A stretch of DNA of 64,000 nt, taken from assembly GCF_001273845.1 (NCBI RefSeq), contig NZ_JHBW01000068.1, positions 99,739 through 163,738 on the forward strand. Reading direction: 5' to 3'. Below are positions 32,673 to 42,285 of this stretch, one piece after another. This stretch comes from Leucobacter musarum subsp. musarum (GTDB lineage Bacteria; Actinomycetota; Actinomycetes; Actinomycetales; Microbacteriaceae). Below the pieces are notes generated by a model. The model was not told the origin of the DNA and did not search any database. It saw only the letters and a program-made list of their open reading frames with translations. Position numbers and translations under genes: made by a program. The number at the start of each line of letters is the position of its first letter. Within the stretch, counting starts at the first letter, position 1.

Positions 32673-33823
32673 GAGCGCGCCGCGCCATCCGAGTCGACCA
32701 GCTCGAACGCCGCGCGATCCTGCACCACGCCGTTGACCTGCAATGCGACCCACGCCGCGCCCGGATAGTAGCGCCGTGTCGTGAGGGGGCGAAAGGACTG
32801 CGCCCCGCTGACGGTCACGGACTCCCCGGGGGCGAGCTCGCGCTGCACGAGCTTGAACACCTTGCGCCGCTCGCCGCCACGCGCATCCGGGAAGCCGAGC
32901 ACGTAATCGACGATGACGGGAGCGATCGTATCGCCGACGTTCGTGAGCTCGTCCGCGAATCCGATCTCTCCGCCGAGCGGCACCTGCTCCGATGTCAGCA
33001 CGAGCGGCGCGACCGAGATCTCGACGGCACCGAACCCCAGAAACGCGAGTGCGCCGACATCCCCGCGCTTCACGAGCGTGCGGAGGGCGTGGCGAGCGGT
33101 GCGCTCGACGTGCGTGCCGCCGCTCGTGCGCCACGCGGTGACCGCGTCGACCACGTGCGCCGCGTGCGCGCGGCTGTGATCGTTGAGGTGGTTCGCGACG
33201 GATCGGCGCACCGACTCCTCGGGGTCGTCGTAGAGCGCGTCGAGGATCGACCGGCTGCGCACCGGGTCGGCGACGAGGGCGGGGATGCGCTCGGCCCAGG
33301 GGAGTAGCGGGCGGCTGCCCTCGGAGGCGAGGCGACGCACATTCCAGTCGTCGTGCCGCGTCCACTCGAGTAGTTGGGGCAGCGCGCGATCCAGATCGTG
33401 CAGCAGGAGCGGCCGGATGGCGAACTCGGAGGTCATACGCGGGGTGAGTTCGCGCAGCACCGTGAGCGCGTCGTCGAACGCGTGCGCGTCATCACGGGCG
33501 ACGGCCGTGCGTGCGACGGCGAGCCCCGCGGGCCACAGCATCCAGCCGGTGAATTCGTCATCGGCGAGCGCGTTCCGAGTGAGCGCCGCGATACGCACGG
33601 GGTCGCGACCGAAGTCGGCTTCGATGGCGCTCGCGAGCGCTCGTGCGCGTTCGCTGAGCCCGAGTCCGGCGAGCGACTGCGCGGCGGCTGACATCTCCGG
33701 GGCTACGGCTGAGGTCGTAGTAGCTGCGCCTCCGGAGCCGGGCTTCCCCGCGTGCGCGGCACCGAGGATCTGCGCGAGCGTCGTGGCCTGGCTCATGCCG
33801 AGCAGGTCGTCGGTCATCGACAT
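32669..33823 (-). CDS. DNA alkylation repair protein, AlkC-like HEAT repeats with Ig-like domain
   Basis: A 384-residue protein with helical HEAT-like repeats (~55-265), including FAIRPLLLHDLDRALPQLLE, WTRHDDWNVRRLASEGSRP-type and SVANHLNDHSRAHAAHVVDA. These match the AlkC/AlkD DNA-glycosylase fold, which removes alkylated bases without flipping. The last ~110 residues (VAPLVLTSEQVPLGGEIGFA onwards) form a beta-rich Ig-like domain, as in part of the AlkC subfamily. ATG 33823 or the ATG two codons later both fit. Downstream and coupled is the GyrI-like gene. Enzymatic activity is inferred from fold. Confidence 0.8.
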   Translation of the reverse strand: MSMTDDLLGMSQATTLAQILGAAHAGKPGSGGAATTTSAVAPEMSAAAQSLAGLGLSERARALASAIEADFGRDPVRIAALTRNALADDEFTGWMLWPAGLAVARTAVARDDAHAFDDALTVLRELTPRMTSEFAIRPLLLHDLDRALPQLLEWTRHDDWNVRRLASEGSRPLLPWAERIPALVADPVRSRSILDALYDDPEESVRRSVANHLNDHSRAHAAHVVDAVTAWRTSGGTHVERTARHALRTLVKRGDVGALAFLGFGAVEISVAPLVLTSEQVPLGGEIGFADELTNVGDTIAPVIVDYVLGFPDARGGERRKVFKLVQRELAPGESVTVSGAQSFRPLTTRRYYPGAAWVALQVNGVVQDRAAFELVDSDGAARS

Positions 33824-34022
33824 GGCGGGCTCCGTCTCGCGAGGTGTGGTGGGCCCGAGCGCGAGGCGCCACGGCGACCCACAGGGTACGGCTGGAGTGT
33901 ACGGTACCCGGTTCGCGTGCGGAAACCCGGTTGTCGCCCCCGCGCGCGCCGGATACCGTCGGCGGTACGGTGAACCGGTCGGCTCGGCAGGGGCCGCAGC
34001 CGATCATCAGAAGGGACGCACC

Positions 34023-35210
34023 ATGAGCACGCACGCAGCGCCGAGCCCCTCGGCATCGCCTCCGGCCTCGTCTGCGGCCTCGTCCGCGGCAGGCGCAGCG
34101 AGCGACCTCGGCGGGGCTCCGCCCGTCGAAGAGCGCGGGTTCGTTCCGAAGCTCATCGCGCGTGCGCTCCGCCTGCGACTCGTGCGCGCGTTCCTGCGAT
34201 ACAGCGAGCACCGGGGGTCGATGCTCGCCAACAGCATCACCTATCGCGCGCTGTTCAGTGTGTTCGCCGGCATTCTGCTCGGCTTCTCGATCGCCGCGCT
34301 CTGGCTGGGGTCGAACCCTGACGCAATGGCGTTGCTGGTTGACACCCTCGATCGCGTCATCCCCGGCATCGGCGGTCTCGTCAACACGACCGAGATCGCG
34401 CCCGTCGGGTTCACGATCGCCGGCATCATCTCGCTACTCGGTCTCGTCGGGGCCGCGATCAGCGCTATCGGCAGCCTGCGCACGGCGCTCCGCACGCTGG
34501 CCGACGAGATCCACGACGATGTCTTCGTGGTGTGGGGGATCCTGCGCAACCTGCTCGTCGCGGTCGTCTTCGGCGGTCTGCTCGCGGGCGCCGCGGTGTT
34601 GAGCGTCGTCGGGTCCGTCGGCATCTCGGCGGTGCTGTCGTGGATCGGGATCGGCGACGGACCCGTCGCAGAGACGGTGACGCGCATCTTCGGCGTGCTC
34701 ATCGTCTTCGTCATCGACACGATCGCGATCGCGCTCGTGTTCCGCGTGCTCTCGGGCGTGCGCGCACCGGCGCGAGCGCTGTGGAGCGGGGCGGTCATCG
34801 GCGGCGTCGGCCTCGTCGTGCTGCAAGAGCTTTCGGGCCTCTTCGTGCGCGGCGCGACGTCGAACCCGCTGCTCGGTTCGTTCGCGGCACTCATTGCACT
34901 GCTCCTCTGGATCAATCTGTCGGTGCAGGTGATCCTCATCGCCAGCAGCGTCATCATCACGGCCACCGCTGAAGATCGCGATCGCGTGCGCGAGAAGTTC
35001 GGCGCCGAGACGCTCGCGCAGCACCGGCGTCGCCGTGCCGAGGAGCTCGTGCAGGCCGCGACCCGAGAACTGCGCGACGCCCAAGACGCGGAGCAGCAGG
35101 AGCTCGCGAAGGCGGCGCGCTCCGCCGCGGCCTCAGAAGCCGGAGCCGACGCAGTGGACGCTTCCGGAAAAGTTGGCGCCGACCCGAACCGCGAGCCGGA
35201 TTCGCGTTAA
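34023..35210 (+). CDS. YihY/virulence factor BrkB family membrane protein
   Basis: A 395-residue membrane protein with six hydrophobic segments. Family landmarks are SMLANSITYRALFSVFAGIL near residue 66 and the late LLGSFAALIALLLWINLSVQ. The N-terminal ~40 residues are Ser/Ala/Pro-rich, and the C-terminal ~80 are charged, Ala/Glu/Arg-rich and likely coiled-coil in the cytoplasm. The molecular function of the family is unknown (formerly mis-called RNase BN). ATG 34023 has AGAAGGGA upstream; the open frame before it is a shadow. Its TAA overlaps the stop of the convergent DUF1905 gene in the palindrome TTAA. Confidence 0.88.
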   Translation: MSTHAAPSPSASPPASSAASSAAGAASDLGGAPPVEERGFVPKLIARALRLRLVRAFLRYSEHRGSMLANSITYRALFSVFAGILLGFSIAALWLGSNPDAMALLVDTLDRVIPGIGGLVNTTEIAPVGFTIAGIISLLGLVGAAISAIGSLRTALRTLADEIHDDVFVVWGILRNLLVAVVFGGLLAGAAVLSVVGSVGISAVLSWIGIGDGPVAETVTRIFGVLIVFVIDTIAIALVFRVLSGVRAPARALWSGAVIGGVGLVVLQELSGLFVRGATSNPLLGSFAALIALLLWINLSVQVILIASSVIITATAEDRDRVREKFGAETLAQHRRRRAEELVQAATRELRDAQDAEQQELAKAARSAAASEAGADAVDASGKVGADPNREPDSR

Positions 35211-35653
35211 GCCGCGTCGCCTCCGAGCTTCGCGATCACCGCGGCGACCCGGCGCTCACGGGTCTCGGCGCGCTTCGTCTCGGTCACCGAGCGTGCGTGC
35301 TCCTTGCGGTGGGTGAACGCGAGCGCATCGAACGCACCGCGGAGGCCGGCGCCCTCGAGCGCCGTCGCGAGATCCTCGGGTACCTCCACCTCGCGCTCCG
35401 CGGTGTCGAGCTCGATCGTCGCCGACACCGCGTCGCCGATCTCGACGCCGAGCTCCGCGCGCGCGGCCTTCGACAGGCCGATCAGGTTGCGCCCGCCCAT
35501 GCGTCCGAGCCGCAACCTGGCGGTGCGATCCGCGATGGTGACGCGCACGGCGGCACGACCCCCGCCGCCCAGCGCCTCGACCTGGGCGTCCGTGAGTTCG
35601 ATGGCCGTTGCCGGGCCCTGTGCTTCGAGCACGGTGTCGATCTGGAGTGTCAT
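35207..35653 (-). CDS. DUF1905 / YdeI-OmpD-associated family protein
   Basis: A 148-residue protein in two parts. Residues 1-90 are a small beta-barrel DUF1905 domain (AAVRVTIADRTARLRLGRMG, LIGLSKAARAELGVEIGD). Residues 90-148 are a helical YdeI-type tail with EVEVPEDLATALE and AFTHRKEHARSVTETKRAET, where the conserved basic helix is complete. The family is common and uncharacterised; some members are linked to resistance to cationic compounds. It ends on the TTAA shared with the convergent YihY gene. Confidence 0.82.
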   Translation of the reverse strand: MTLQIDTVLEAQGPATAIELTDAQVEALGGGGRAAVRVTIADRTARLRLGRMGGRNLIGLSKAARAELGVEIGDAVSATIELDTAEREVEVPEDLATALEGAGLRGAFDALAFTHRKEHARSVTETKRAETRERRVAAVIAKLGGDAA

Positions 35654-35825
35654 GGCGTCATGCTACTGCGGGCAGGTGAGGCGTGGGCGAGATTCTGCAT
35701 CAGCGGGAAAGGCAGGGAACTCGTGGGTCGGTGACCTCGGGGATAGGCTGGATTCGCGGCCCGAATCGACGGGTCATCGCATCGATATCCCATCGCGGGC
35801 GACCCCCGCGGGAAGGCAGGCGCAC

Positions 35826-37235
35826 ATGACCGACCAGCAGCAGTCCACCTTCGAGGCGGCCATTCGCGCCGCGGCGACGGCGGGGCACGAGCGTACGCTC
35901 GACGACTTGCAGCGCCTCGTGCGCATTCCGTCCGTCTCCTGGCCGGCGTTCGACCCGGCGCACGTCGCGGCGAGCGCCGAGGCCATCGCCGAACTGCTGC
36001 GCGAGGTCGGTGTCTTCGACGTCGTCGACGTCCGTCGCGCGCCGATCGAGGGCGGCACCGAGCTCGGTCATCCCGCCGTTGTGGCGCGGCGCGAGGCAAA
36101 GAACGGCCGCCCGACCGTGCTGCTGTACGCGCACCACGACGTGCAGCCCCCGGGCAAAGACGCCGATTGGGAGTCCCCGGCATTCGAACCGACCTTCCGC
36201 AACGGCCGTCTCTACGGTCGCGGTGCCGCCGACGACAAGGCCGGCGTGATGGCGCACATCGGCGCGATCCGGGCCCTCGCCGCTGCTGCGGAAGCCGAGG
36301 GTCGCGAGCTCGACCTCGGCATCGCCTTGTTCATCGAGGGCGAAGAAGAGTGGGCGTCGCAGTCATTCGGCAACTTCCTGCGCGAGAACCGCGATCTGCT
36401 CGCCGCCGACGCGATCATTGTCGCCGACTCGAGCAACTGGGACGAGGTGACGCCCGCGCTCACCGTCGCGCTGCGCGGCGCCGTCGCGTTCAACGTGCGC
36501 ATCGAGACCCTCGACCGCGCCTCGCACTCCGGCATGTTCGGTGGCGCAGTGCCCGATGCAATGCTCGCGGCGGTGCGCCTGCTCGACACGCTGTGGGACG
36601 CGGATGGCGCGGTTGCCGTCGAGGGGCTCGGCTCCTCGGAACTCGACGTGCCGGCGTACGACGAGGATCGCCTGCGCCTCGAGACCGGACTGCTCGAGGG
36701 CGTGAGCCCCATCGGTCGCGGGGAGATCCTCTCTCGCCTTTGGGCGCAGCCCGCGATCTCGATCACCGGCATCGACGTGCCCGACGTCGCCAACGCGTCG
36801 AACACGCTGATTCCGAGTGTGCGGGTGCGCATCAGCGCCCGCATCGCGCCGGGGCAGGATCCGAGCGCGGCGTACACCGCGCTCACCCAGCACCTCGAGC
36901 AGCGCGCGCCGTTCGGTGCGAAGCTCACCTTCGAAGATCCGGGGCTCGGCCAAGCCTTCCAGGTCGACACCAGTGGCTGGGCCGTCGCCGACGTGCGCGG
37001 CGCGATGGCTGACGCCTGGGAGCGCGAGCCCGTCGACATCGGTGTCGGCGGGTCGATCCCGTTCATCGCCGAGCTCGTCGAGGAGTTCCCGGCCGCGCAG
37101 ATCCTGGTGACTGGCGTCGAAGACCCCGACGGCCGTGCGCACAGCCCGAACGAGTCGCTGCACCTCGAGTCGTTCCGCAAGGCGCTGCTGACCGAGGCAC
37201 TGTTCCTCGCCCGGGTGAACGTGCACGACGCCTGA
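35826..37235 (+). CDS. M20 family dipeptidase
   Basis: A 469-residue cytoplasmic metallo-dipeptidase of the M20/M28 clan (CNDP-like). Metal ligands are visible in order: YAHHDVQP (His), GRGAADDKAG (Asp), FIEGEEEWAS (catalytic Glu-Glu), IVADSSNWD (Asp) and GRAHSPNES (last His). The dimerisation lid, with the His in RASHSGMFGGAVPD, is also intact. ATG 35826 has GAAGG about 10 bases upstream; the open frame before it is non-coding by codon use. The downstream gap to mscL holds a very long palindrome. Confidence 0.92.
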   Translation: MTDQQQSTFEAAIRAAATAGHERTLDDLQRLVRIPSVSWPAFDPAHVAASAEAIAELLREVGVFDVVDVRRAPIEGGTELGHPAVVARREAKNGRPTVLLYAHHDVQPPGKDADWESPAFEPTFRNGRLYGRGAADDKAGVMAHIGAIRALAAAAEAEGRELDLGIALFIEGEEEWASQSFGNFLRENRDLLAADAIIVADSSNWDEVTPALTVALRGAVAFNVRIETLDRASHSGMFGGAVPDAMLAAVRLLDTLWDADGAVAVEGLGSSELDVPAYDEDRLRLETGLLEGVSPIGRGEILSRLWAQPAISITGIDVPDVANASNTLIPSVRVRISARIAPGQDPSAAYTALTQHLEQRAPFGAKLTFEDPGLGQAFQVDTSGWAVADVRGAMADAWEREPVDIGVGGSIPFIAELVEEFPAAQILVTGVEDPDGRAHSPNESLHLESFRKALLTEALFLARVNVHDA

Positions 37236-37283
37236 CGGCTTAGCCCTGCGACTGGGGCGCCCGTCGCCCCGGCTCATACGCGA

Positions 37284-37342
37284 AATCGGTGTCACTTTCT
37301 GTGCGAAAGATGTTTCAGTTCGCGCAGAAAGTGACACCGATT
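37284..37342. repeat. Long extragenic palindrome (24-bp arms) between convergent genes
   Basis: Arms at 37284-37307 and 37319-37342 are complementary over 24 positions with one exception, which becomes a G-U pair in RNA. The loop is 11 nt. The sequence is AT-richer than its surroundings. It is far longer than a normal terminator and has no T-run. It may act as a bidirectional terminator for the dipeptidase and mscL genes or be a copy of a dispersed palindromic element. Confidence 0.8.
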
Positions 37343-37358
37343 CACGGTGCGGTGCAGC

Positions 37359-37817
37359 TCAGTGCTTGTGCGCTGGGCCTCCGGTTGCCTCATCGGCGTT
37401 TGTTGCCGGAGCGGCGGCCGGAGCCTGCGTCTGTCCCTCCGCCTGAGCCTTGAGCAGATCGCGGATCTCGCCGAGCAGGTCGACGTCGCTCGGGCCGGTC
37501 GGCGCCTCGGGCACCTTCGGGCGCAGCTTGTTCATCGGCAGCACGAACACGAAGTACACCACCGCGGCGACGATCACGAAGTTCAGGATCGCGCCGATCA
37601 CCGCGCCGAACGCGATCTCACCCCCGTTGGGGCCGGGGAGGCCGACCTTGAGTGCTCCATCGAGCGTGTCCGCTTGGAACGCCGCACCGATGATCGGGTT
37701 GATCAGCGAATCGACCACCTTCTGCACGACCGCGTTGAATGCGGCGCCGATGACCACGGCGACCGCGAGCTCGATCACGTTGCCGCGCAGAATGAAGTCT
37801 CTGAATCCCTTGAACAT
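37359..37817 (-). CDS. mscL: Large-conductance mechanosensitive channel
   Basis: A 152-residue MscL. It shows the amphipathic N-terminus MFKGFRDFILRGNVIELAVA, pore-lining TM1 (VVIGAAFNAVVQKVVDSLIN), a periplasmic loop with QADTLDGALK, TM2 (AILNFVIVAAVVYFVFVLPM) and the cytoplasmic helix DVDLLGEIRDLL. The C-terminal tail is extended by an Ala/Pro-rich stretch and ends in HKH. It opens under osmotic downshock to release solutes. ATG 37817 is preceded by a purine-rich AAAGGA. Confidence 0.95.
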   Translation of the reverse strand: MFKGFRDFILRGNVIELAVAVVIGAAFNAVVQKVVDSLINPIIGAAFQADTLDGALKVGLPGPNGGEIAFGAVIGAILNFVIVAAVVYFVFVLPMNKLRPKVPEAPTGPSDVDLLGEIRDLLKAQAEGQTQAPAAAPATNADEATGGPAHKH

Positions 37818-37878
37818 GTGGGGTCCTTTCGTTCGTTAATGAGTGGCGGCCTGTACCTGCAGGCTGCCGACGTGCGGC

Positions 37879-38988
37879 TTAGTAGCAGCTCACTCCATCG
37901 TTGGTGACCGCCTCGGCGAACGCCTCGCCGTCGCCCGAAGTGGCTCCCGCATCGATGCCGTTCGTCGTGATCTCGAGGTAGCGCTCATAGACCGCCTGGT
38001 TCGGGCTGTCGATCGTCGCGAGCTTCTCGAGCGCGCTGATCCAACCGGGGCGAGCGTCCTCGGTCACGGGTGCTGACACGAAGTCGTTGAAGGCCGCGCA
38101 GAACTCGGGCGAACGCTCACCCGCTTCGATGCCGAGCTCGGAGTAGTACTCGTCAAGGCCATCGGCGGCACCGTCGGACGCGCCGTTCGACGCGCCTTCC
38201 GAGGCCGCGTTCGCCGAGATATCCGCGGCGGCGCTGGCGGCCGCGTCCGACGCGACGTCGGCGGTGAATCCATCGCTGCCGTCGGTCGGCAGCGAGCTCG
38301 AGTAGTCTTCCAGATCGCTGAGGGCGGAGTTCGTCGAGTTGACGGCAGCGCCGATGAAGAACACCCAGAAGATGATCCCGGCGACGGCGATGAGCGTGGC
38401 GATGCCGCCCGTGATGATGCCGGTGATCGACATGCCCTTAGACTGCGCCTTCTTGATGGCGAGGATGCCGAGCACGACGGCGGTGATGCCGCCGAGAATG
38501 CCGATGGCGTTTCCGATGAAGGGAACGAAGCAGAACAGCAGGCTCACGATACCGACGATGAGCGCGGAGATCGCGAGCCCCATCTTCTTCGGCGCCGGGT
38601 ACCCGCCTGCGGCGTAGGCAGGCTGCGGGTACTGCAGGTTCGGCGGCACGGGCGGTGCGTCCGCGGCGGGCGGCACCGCACCGTAGGTCTGCTGAGGCTG
38701 AGGTGCGCCGGTGGGCGTCACCGGTGCGCCGGGGCCGGGCTGGCCGTACGTCGGAGACTGCGGAGGCACAACGCCCTGAGCCGCGGCCGGAGCCGGGGGA
38801 GCGGTGGGCTCAAACGCGGGGGAGGCCGGCGGCGGCACCGGTGCGCCCGGCACGAAGTCGGTCGGCAGCTTCGACGTGGGCTGCGGCTCCGAAATGTTCG
38901 GAGGCAGTAGTGGCGTTGTCGGCTGCGCGTCGTTGGCGTCGCTCGGCCGCGATGCGTTCGAGTCGCTCGGCAGATTGGGATCGGACAT
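37879..38988 (-). CDS. Proline-rich membrane protein with DUF4190-like domain
   Basis: A 369-residue protein in three parts. The first ~150 residues are a Pro/Ala/Gln-rich disordered segment, probably cytoplasmic. Two transmembrane segments with a DUF4190-type pattern follow (GLAISALIVGIVSLLFCFVP and a second near MSITGIITGGIATLIAVAGI). The last ~140 residues are an acidic Ala/Ser/Asp-rich exported domain containing two Cys (FCAAF and the C-terminal VSCY). ATG 38988 is preferred over ATG 38997 because AAGGAG at 38999-39004 would be only one base from the latter. Function unknown. Confidence 0.75.
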   Translation of the reverse strand: MSDPNLPSDSNASRPSDANDAQPTTPLLPPNISEPQPTSKLPTDFVPGAPVPPPASPAFEPTAPPAPAAAQGVVPPQSPTYGQPGPGAPVTPTGAPQPQQTYGAVPPAADAPPVPPNLQYPQPAYAAGGYPAPKKMGLAISALIVGIVSLLFCFVPFIGNAIGILGGITAVVLGILAIKKAQSKGMSITGIITGGIATLIAVAGIIFWVFFIGAAVNSTNSALSDLEDYSSSLPTDGSDGFTADVASDAAASAAADISANAASEGASNGASDGAADGLDEYYSELGIEAGERSPEFCAAFNDFVSAPVTEDARPGWISALEKLATIDSPNQAVYERYLEITTNGIDAGATSGDGEAFAEAVTNDGVSCY

Positions 38989-39236
38989 GAGCGTCATGCT
39001 CCTTCTGAGTTGATCGGCTTCCCCTGGGCCGATCCACCGCGTCAACAGACGTGCGGGACCCCGGTTCGCGCAGCTGTTTCCCCGCTGCACGGAAATAATT
39101 CTAGACGCAGTCCTGCCCGAACAGTGGTGATCCTGTGGATGAGCCCAGTGGGAGGCATCGGTGCTCGAGCACGCCGCTTTCGCGAATGTACTGAGCGAAA
39201 TTCCAGTGCTCCGGGGTGCCGCACGACTCCATGGCC

Positions 39237-39250
39237 TAGCGTGGAGCACA
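39237..39250 (+). promoter_or_regulatory. -10 element and probable leaderless start of guaB1
   Basis: TAGCGT (39237-39242) fits the actinobacterial TANNNT -10 consensus and ends 7 bases before ATG 39250, where transcription should begin. No Shine-Dalgarno precedes the ATG. This supports ATG 39250 rather than GTG 39241 as the start. Confidence 0.4.
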
Positions 39251-40749
39251 TGGAGTTCCTCGGAGCATTACCCACGGTCGATCTCACCTACTCGGATGTC
39301 TTCCTGGTGCCCCGGCACTCGGACGTGCGCAGCCGACTCGACGTCTCGCTCGCACCGGGCGATGGCACGCCGGCCACGATTCCGCTGGTGGCAGCGAATA
39401 TGAACTCGGTCACCGGGCCTCGCCTCGCGGCAGTGCTCGCGCGTCGCGGTGGTCTGGCCGTATTGCCGCAAGACCTGTCGCTGCAGCAGACCACCCGGGC
39501 GATCGCGCAGGTGAAGGCAGCGCCGGTGTCCGTCGATGCGCCAATCGTGCTCGCTCCCGACGCGACGGCCGCCGACGCACTGAGATGGATCCCGCGCGCC
39601 GAGGGGCAGTCAGTCGTCGTGGCCGATGCGCCCGTTCACGCCGAAGGCGGATTCGGTGGGGCGATCCCGATCGGCAGCGTGCGGGGCACCCTGAGCGCGA
39701 GCCGACTCGCGTCGGTGCCCGCTGATGCGCGTCTCGGTGATCTGCTGCACGCGCAGACCGTCACCCTCGACGAATCAGAACTGGGCAACGCCCGGGCAGC
39801 CTTCGACGCCGTGGACGCCGCGCTGGCCGCAAATCCTGGTGGCGCCGCCGACCTTGTGTGCGTCGTGCGCGACGGAATGCTGCTCGGCACGCTGTCGCGT
39901 CGTTCGGCCCTGCGGGCGTCGATCTACGGCCCCGCTCTCGACCGCGACGGCCGTCTCGCGGTCGCGGCGGCGGTGGGCATTAACGGCGACGCAGCATCGA
40001 AGGCCCGCGCGCTCGCCGATGCGGGCGCCGATGTGCTCGTCGTCGATACCGCGCACGGGCACCAGAGCGGAATGCTGCGCGCGCTGGATGCGATCGCCGC
40101 GCTCGACCTGGGCCTCCCGATCGTCGCGGGCAACATCGTGACGGCCGAGGGTGTGCACGATCTCGTGAACGCGGGCGCGACGATTCTGAAGGTCGGCGTC
40201 GGGCCGGGCGCCATGTGCACGACGCGCATGATGACCGCAGTCGGGCGGCCCCAGTTCTCGGCGGTGCTCGAATCCGCTCAGGCGGCCCGAGAGCTCGGCG
40301 CGCACGTGTGGGCCGACGGAGGGGTGCGGTACCCGCGTGACGTCGCCCTTGCCCTGGCCGCCGGAGCCGCGTCGATCATGATCGGATCGTGGTTCGCCGG
40401 CACCGCGGAATCACCCGGAGAGATGCACGCCGATGCAGACGGCCGCCAGTACAAGGAATCGTGGGGCATGGCATCGACGAAGGCGGTGCAGGGGCGCTTC
40501 GGCGGTCTCGACGCCTACGACCTCGCGCGCAAAGAACTCTTCGCCGAGGGCATCTCGTCGTCGAAGATCTATCTGGACCCGCAGCGTCCGAGCGTCGAAG
40601 ATCTCGTCGACATGATCACCTCGGGGGTGCGCTCCTCGTTCACCTACGCGGGCGCGGGCACGGTCGCCGAGTTCCACGTGCGCGCCCGAGTCGGGCTGCA
40701 GTCGGCTGCCGGCTACGAGGAGGGGAAGGCCCTGCCCGTCTCCTGGTGA
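39250..40749 (+). CDS. guaB1: GuaB1 family IMP dehydrogenase-related protein (probable GMP reductase)
   Basis: A 499-residue IMPDH/GMPR-superfamily barrel. The opening [20 protein letters not shown] and [20 protein letters not shown] are typical. The catalytic loop is [18 protein letters not shown] (Cys in CTTR), followed by [20 protein letters not shown] and [16 protein letters not shown]-like sequence lies between ~95 and 225. The mycobacterial GuaB1 member has GMP reductase activity, converting GMP to IMP, so that is the best call; it is not the essential GuaB2. Divergent from the DUF4190-like gene. Confidence 0.85.
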   Translation: MEFLGALPTVDLTYSDVFLVPRHSDVRSRLDVSLAPGDGTPATIPLVAANMNSVTGPRLAAVLARRGGLAVLPQDLSLQQTTRAIAQVKAAPVSVDAPIVLAPDATAADALRWIPRAEGQSVVVADAPVHAEGGFGGAIPIGSVRGTLSASRLASVPADARLGDLLHAQTVTLDESELGNARAAFDAVDAALAANPGGAADLVCVVRDGMLLGTLSRRSALRASIYGPALDRDGRLAVAAAVGINGDAASKARALADAGADVLVVDTAHGHQSGMLRALDAIAALDLGLPIVAGNIVTAEGVHDLVNAGATILKVGVGPGAMCTTRMMTAVGRPQFSAVLESAQAARELGAHVWADGGVRYPRDVALALAAGAASIMIGSWFAGTAESPGEMHADADGRQYKESWGMASTKAVQGRFGGLDAYDLARKELFAEGISSSKIYLDPQRPSVEDLVDMITSGVRSSFTYAGAGTVAEFHVRARVGLQSAAGYEEGKALPVSW

Positions 40750-40795
40750 CGGTGCGACCCATAGACTGGTGTTTCTACGACCGTAAGGAGCATCG

Positions 40796-42226
40796 GTGAA
40801 GTACATCTCGACCCGCGGCGGCATGGAGCCGGCACCGTACAGCGCGATCCTGCTTGAGGGGCTCGCGACAGATGGCGGTCTCGTCGTTCCGGAGACGCTG
40901 CCGAAGGTGACCGCGGCCGAGATCGAGTCATGGCGCTCGTTGAGCTACCCCGAGCTCGCCGCTGAGATTTTGAGCCGGTTCGCCACCGATATTCCTCGAG
41001 CAGATCTCGATGAGATGATGCGCGCGGCCTACAGCGCTGAGAAGTTCGTCTCCGAGCAGATCGTTCCGCTCACGAAGCTCGATGATGAGATCACTCTGGT
41101 CGGCCTCTCCGAAGGGCCGACGCTGGCGTTCAAAGACATGGCGATGCAGTTCCTCGGTCAGTCACTCGAGTACGTGCTCGCGCGCAGCGATCGCGCGCTC
41201 AACATCATCGGCGCGACCTCGGGCGATACCGGGTCGGCCGCGGAGTACGCCCTCCGCGGCAAAGAGGGCATCGCCGTCTTCATGCTGTCTCCCCAGGGGC
41301 GCATGAGCGACTTCCAGCGTGCGCAGATGTACTCGCTCGACGATGCGAACATCCACAACATCGCTGTCGAGGGCGTCTTCGACGACTGCCAGAATCTCGT
41401 TAAGGCGCTCTCAGGAGATCTCGACTTCAAGCGCACGCACGAGCTCGGCACGGTCAACTCCATCAACTTGGGCCGCATCAGCGCGCAGCTCGTCTACTAC
41501 TTCTGGGCGTGGCTGCGCGCGAGCGACGCGGTTGCCGCGGCCGATCGCGCGTCGTTCGAGGTCTCGGTCACGGTGCCGTCGGGCAACTTCGGGAACATCC
41601 TGTCGGGGCACCTGGCCAAGTCCATGGGCCTGCCCCTGCGCCGGCTCGTCCTCGCCGCCAACGAGAACAATGTGCTCGACGAGTTCTTCCGCTCCGGGGT
41701 CTACGCACCGCGCAGTGCAGCCGATACGCATGCGACGTCGAGCCCGTCCATGGATATCTCGAAGGCGTCAAATCTCGAGCGCTTCATCTTCGATCTGCTC
41801 GGACGCGACGCCGAGCGCTTGGCAGCGGCCTGGCGCGAACTCGACGAGACGGGGCGCATCGACCTCACCGCCGAACTGCCGCGCTTCGAAGCCGAGTTCG
41901 GGCTGCAGAGCGGCACGAGCACCCATGCGGATCGCGTCGACACCATTCGCTCGGTCTTCGCGGGCAGCGGCATCTTGATTGACCCGCACACGGCCGACGG
42001 CGTTAAGGTCGCGCGTGAGCATCTCGAAGCCGGAGTGCCCATGCTGGTGCTCGAAACGGCGAAACCCGAGAAGTTCCCCGACATCGTCTTCGAGGCGACC
42101 GGTCAGCGTCTCGGTATGCCGGAGCACCTCGCAGGGCTGCTTGAGCTGCCGCAGCGCGTCACGGAGATGGCTGACGATGCCGCTGAGCTTCGTGCTTTCA
42201 TCGCGGCGCGCGCCGTGCAGCGCTAA
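40796..42226 (+). CDS. thrC: Threonine synthase
   Basis: A 476-residue PLP enzyme converting O-phosphohomoserine to threonine. It is the long (fungal/E. coli-like) form: MKYISTRGGMEPAPYSAILL at the start, the PLP lysine in LAFKDMAMQFLGQ, GATSGDTGSAAEYA for phosphate binding, and VPSGNFGNILSGHLAKSMGL. GTG 40796 has an excellent TAAGGAG (40784-40790), and TAGACT at about 40761 can serve as -10. It is separate from hom and thrB, which are not in the window. Confidence 0.95.
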   Translation: MKYISTRGGMEPAPYSAILLEGLATDGGLVVPETLPKVTAAEIESWRSLSYPELAAEILSRFATDIPRADLDEMMRAAYSAEKFVSEQIVPLTKLDDEITLVGLSEGPTLAFKDMAMQFLGQSLEYVLARSDRALNIIGATSGDTGSAAEYALRGKEGIAVFMLSPQGRMSDFQRAQMYSLDDANIHNIAVEGVFDDCQNLVKALSGDLDFKRTHELGTVNSINLGRISAQLVYYFWAWLRASDAVAAADRASFEVSVTVPSGNFGNILSGHLAKSMGLPLRRLVLAANENNVLDEFFRSGVYAPRSAADTHATSSPSMDISKASNLERFIFDLLGRDAERLAAAWRELDETGRIDLTAELPRFEAEFGLQSGTSTHADRVDTIRSVFAGSGILIDPHTADGVKVAREHLEAGVPMLVLETAKPEKFPDIVFEATGQRLGMPEHLAGLLELPQRVTEMADDAAELRAFIAARAVQR

Positions 42227-42233
42227 GCGCAAG

Positions 42234-42252
42234 ACCCGCCGGGTCGGCGGGT
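42234..42252 (+). terminator. Short GC hairpin after thrC
   Basis: ACCCGCC / GGCGGGT with a 5-nt loop lies 8 bases after the thrC stop, flanked by direct GCAAGAC repeats. It could be a weak terminator or attenuate into the permease gene. Confidence 0.35.
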
Positions 42253-42285
42253 GCAAGACAACTCGATCGACGAAGGGGAGTGCAC

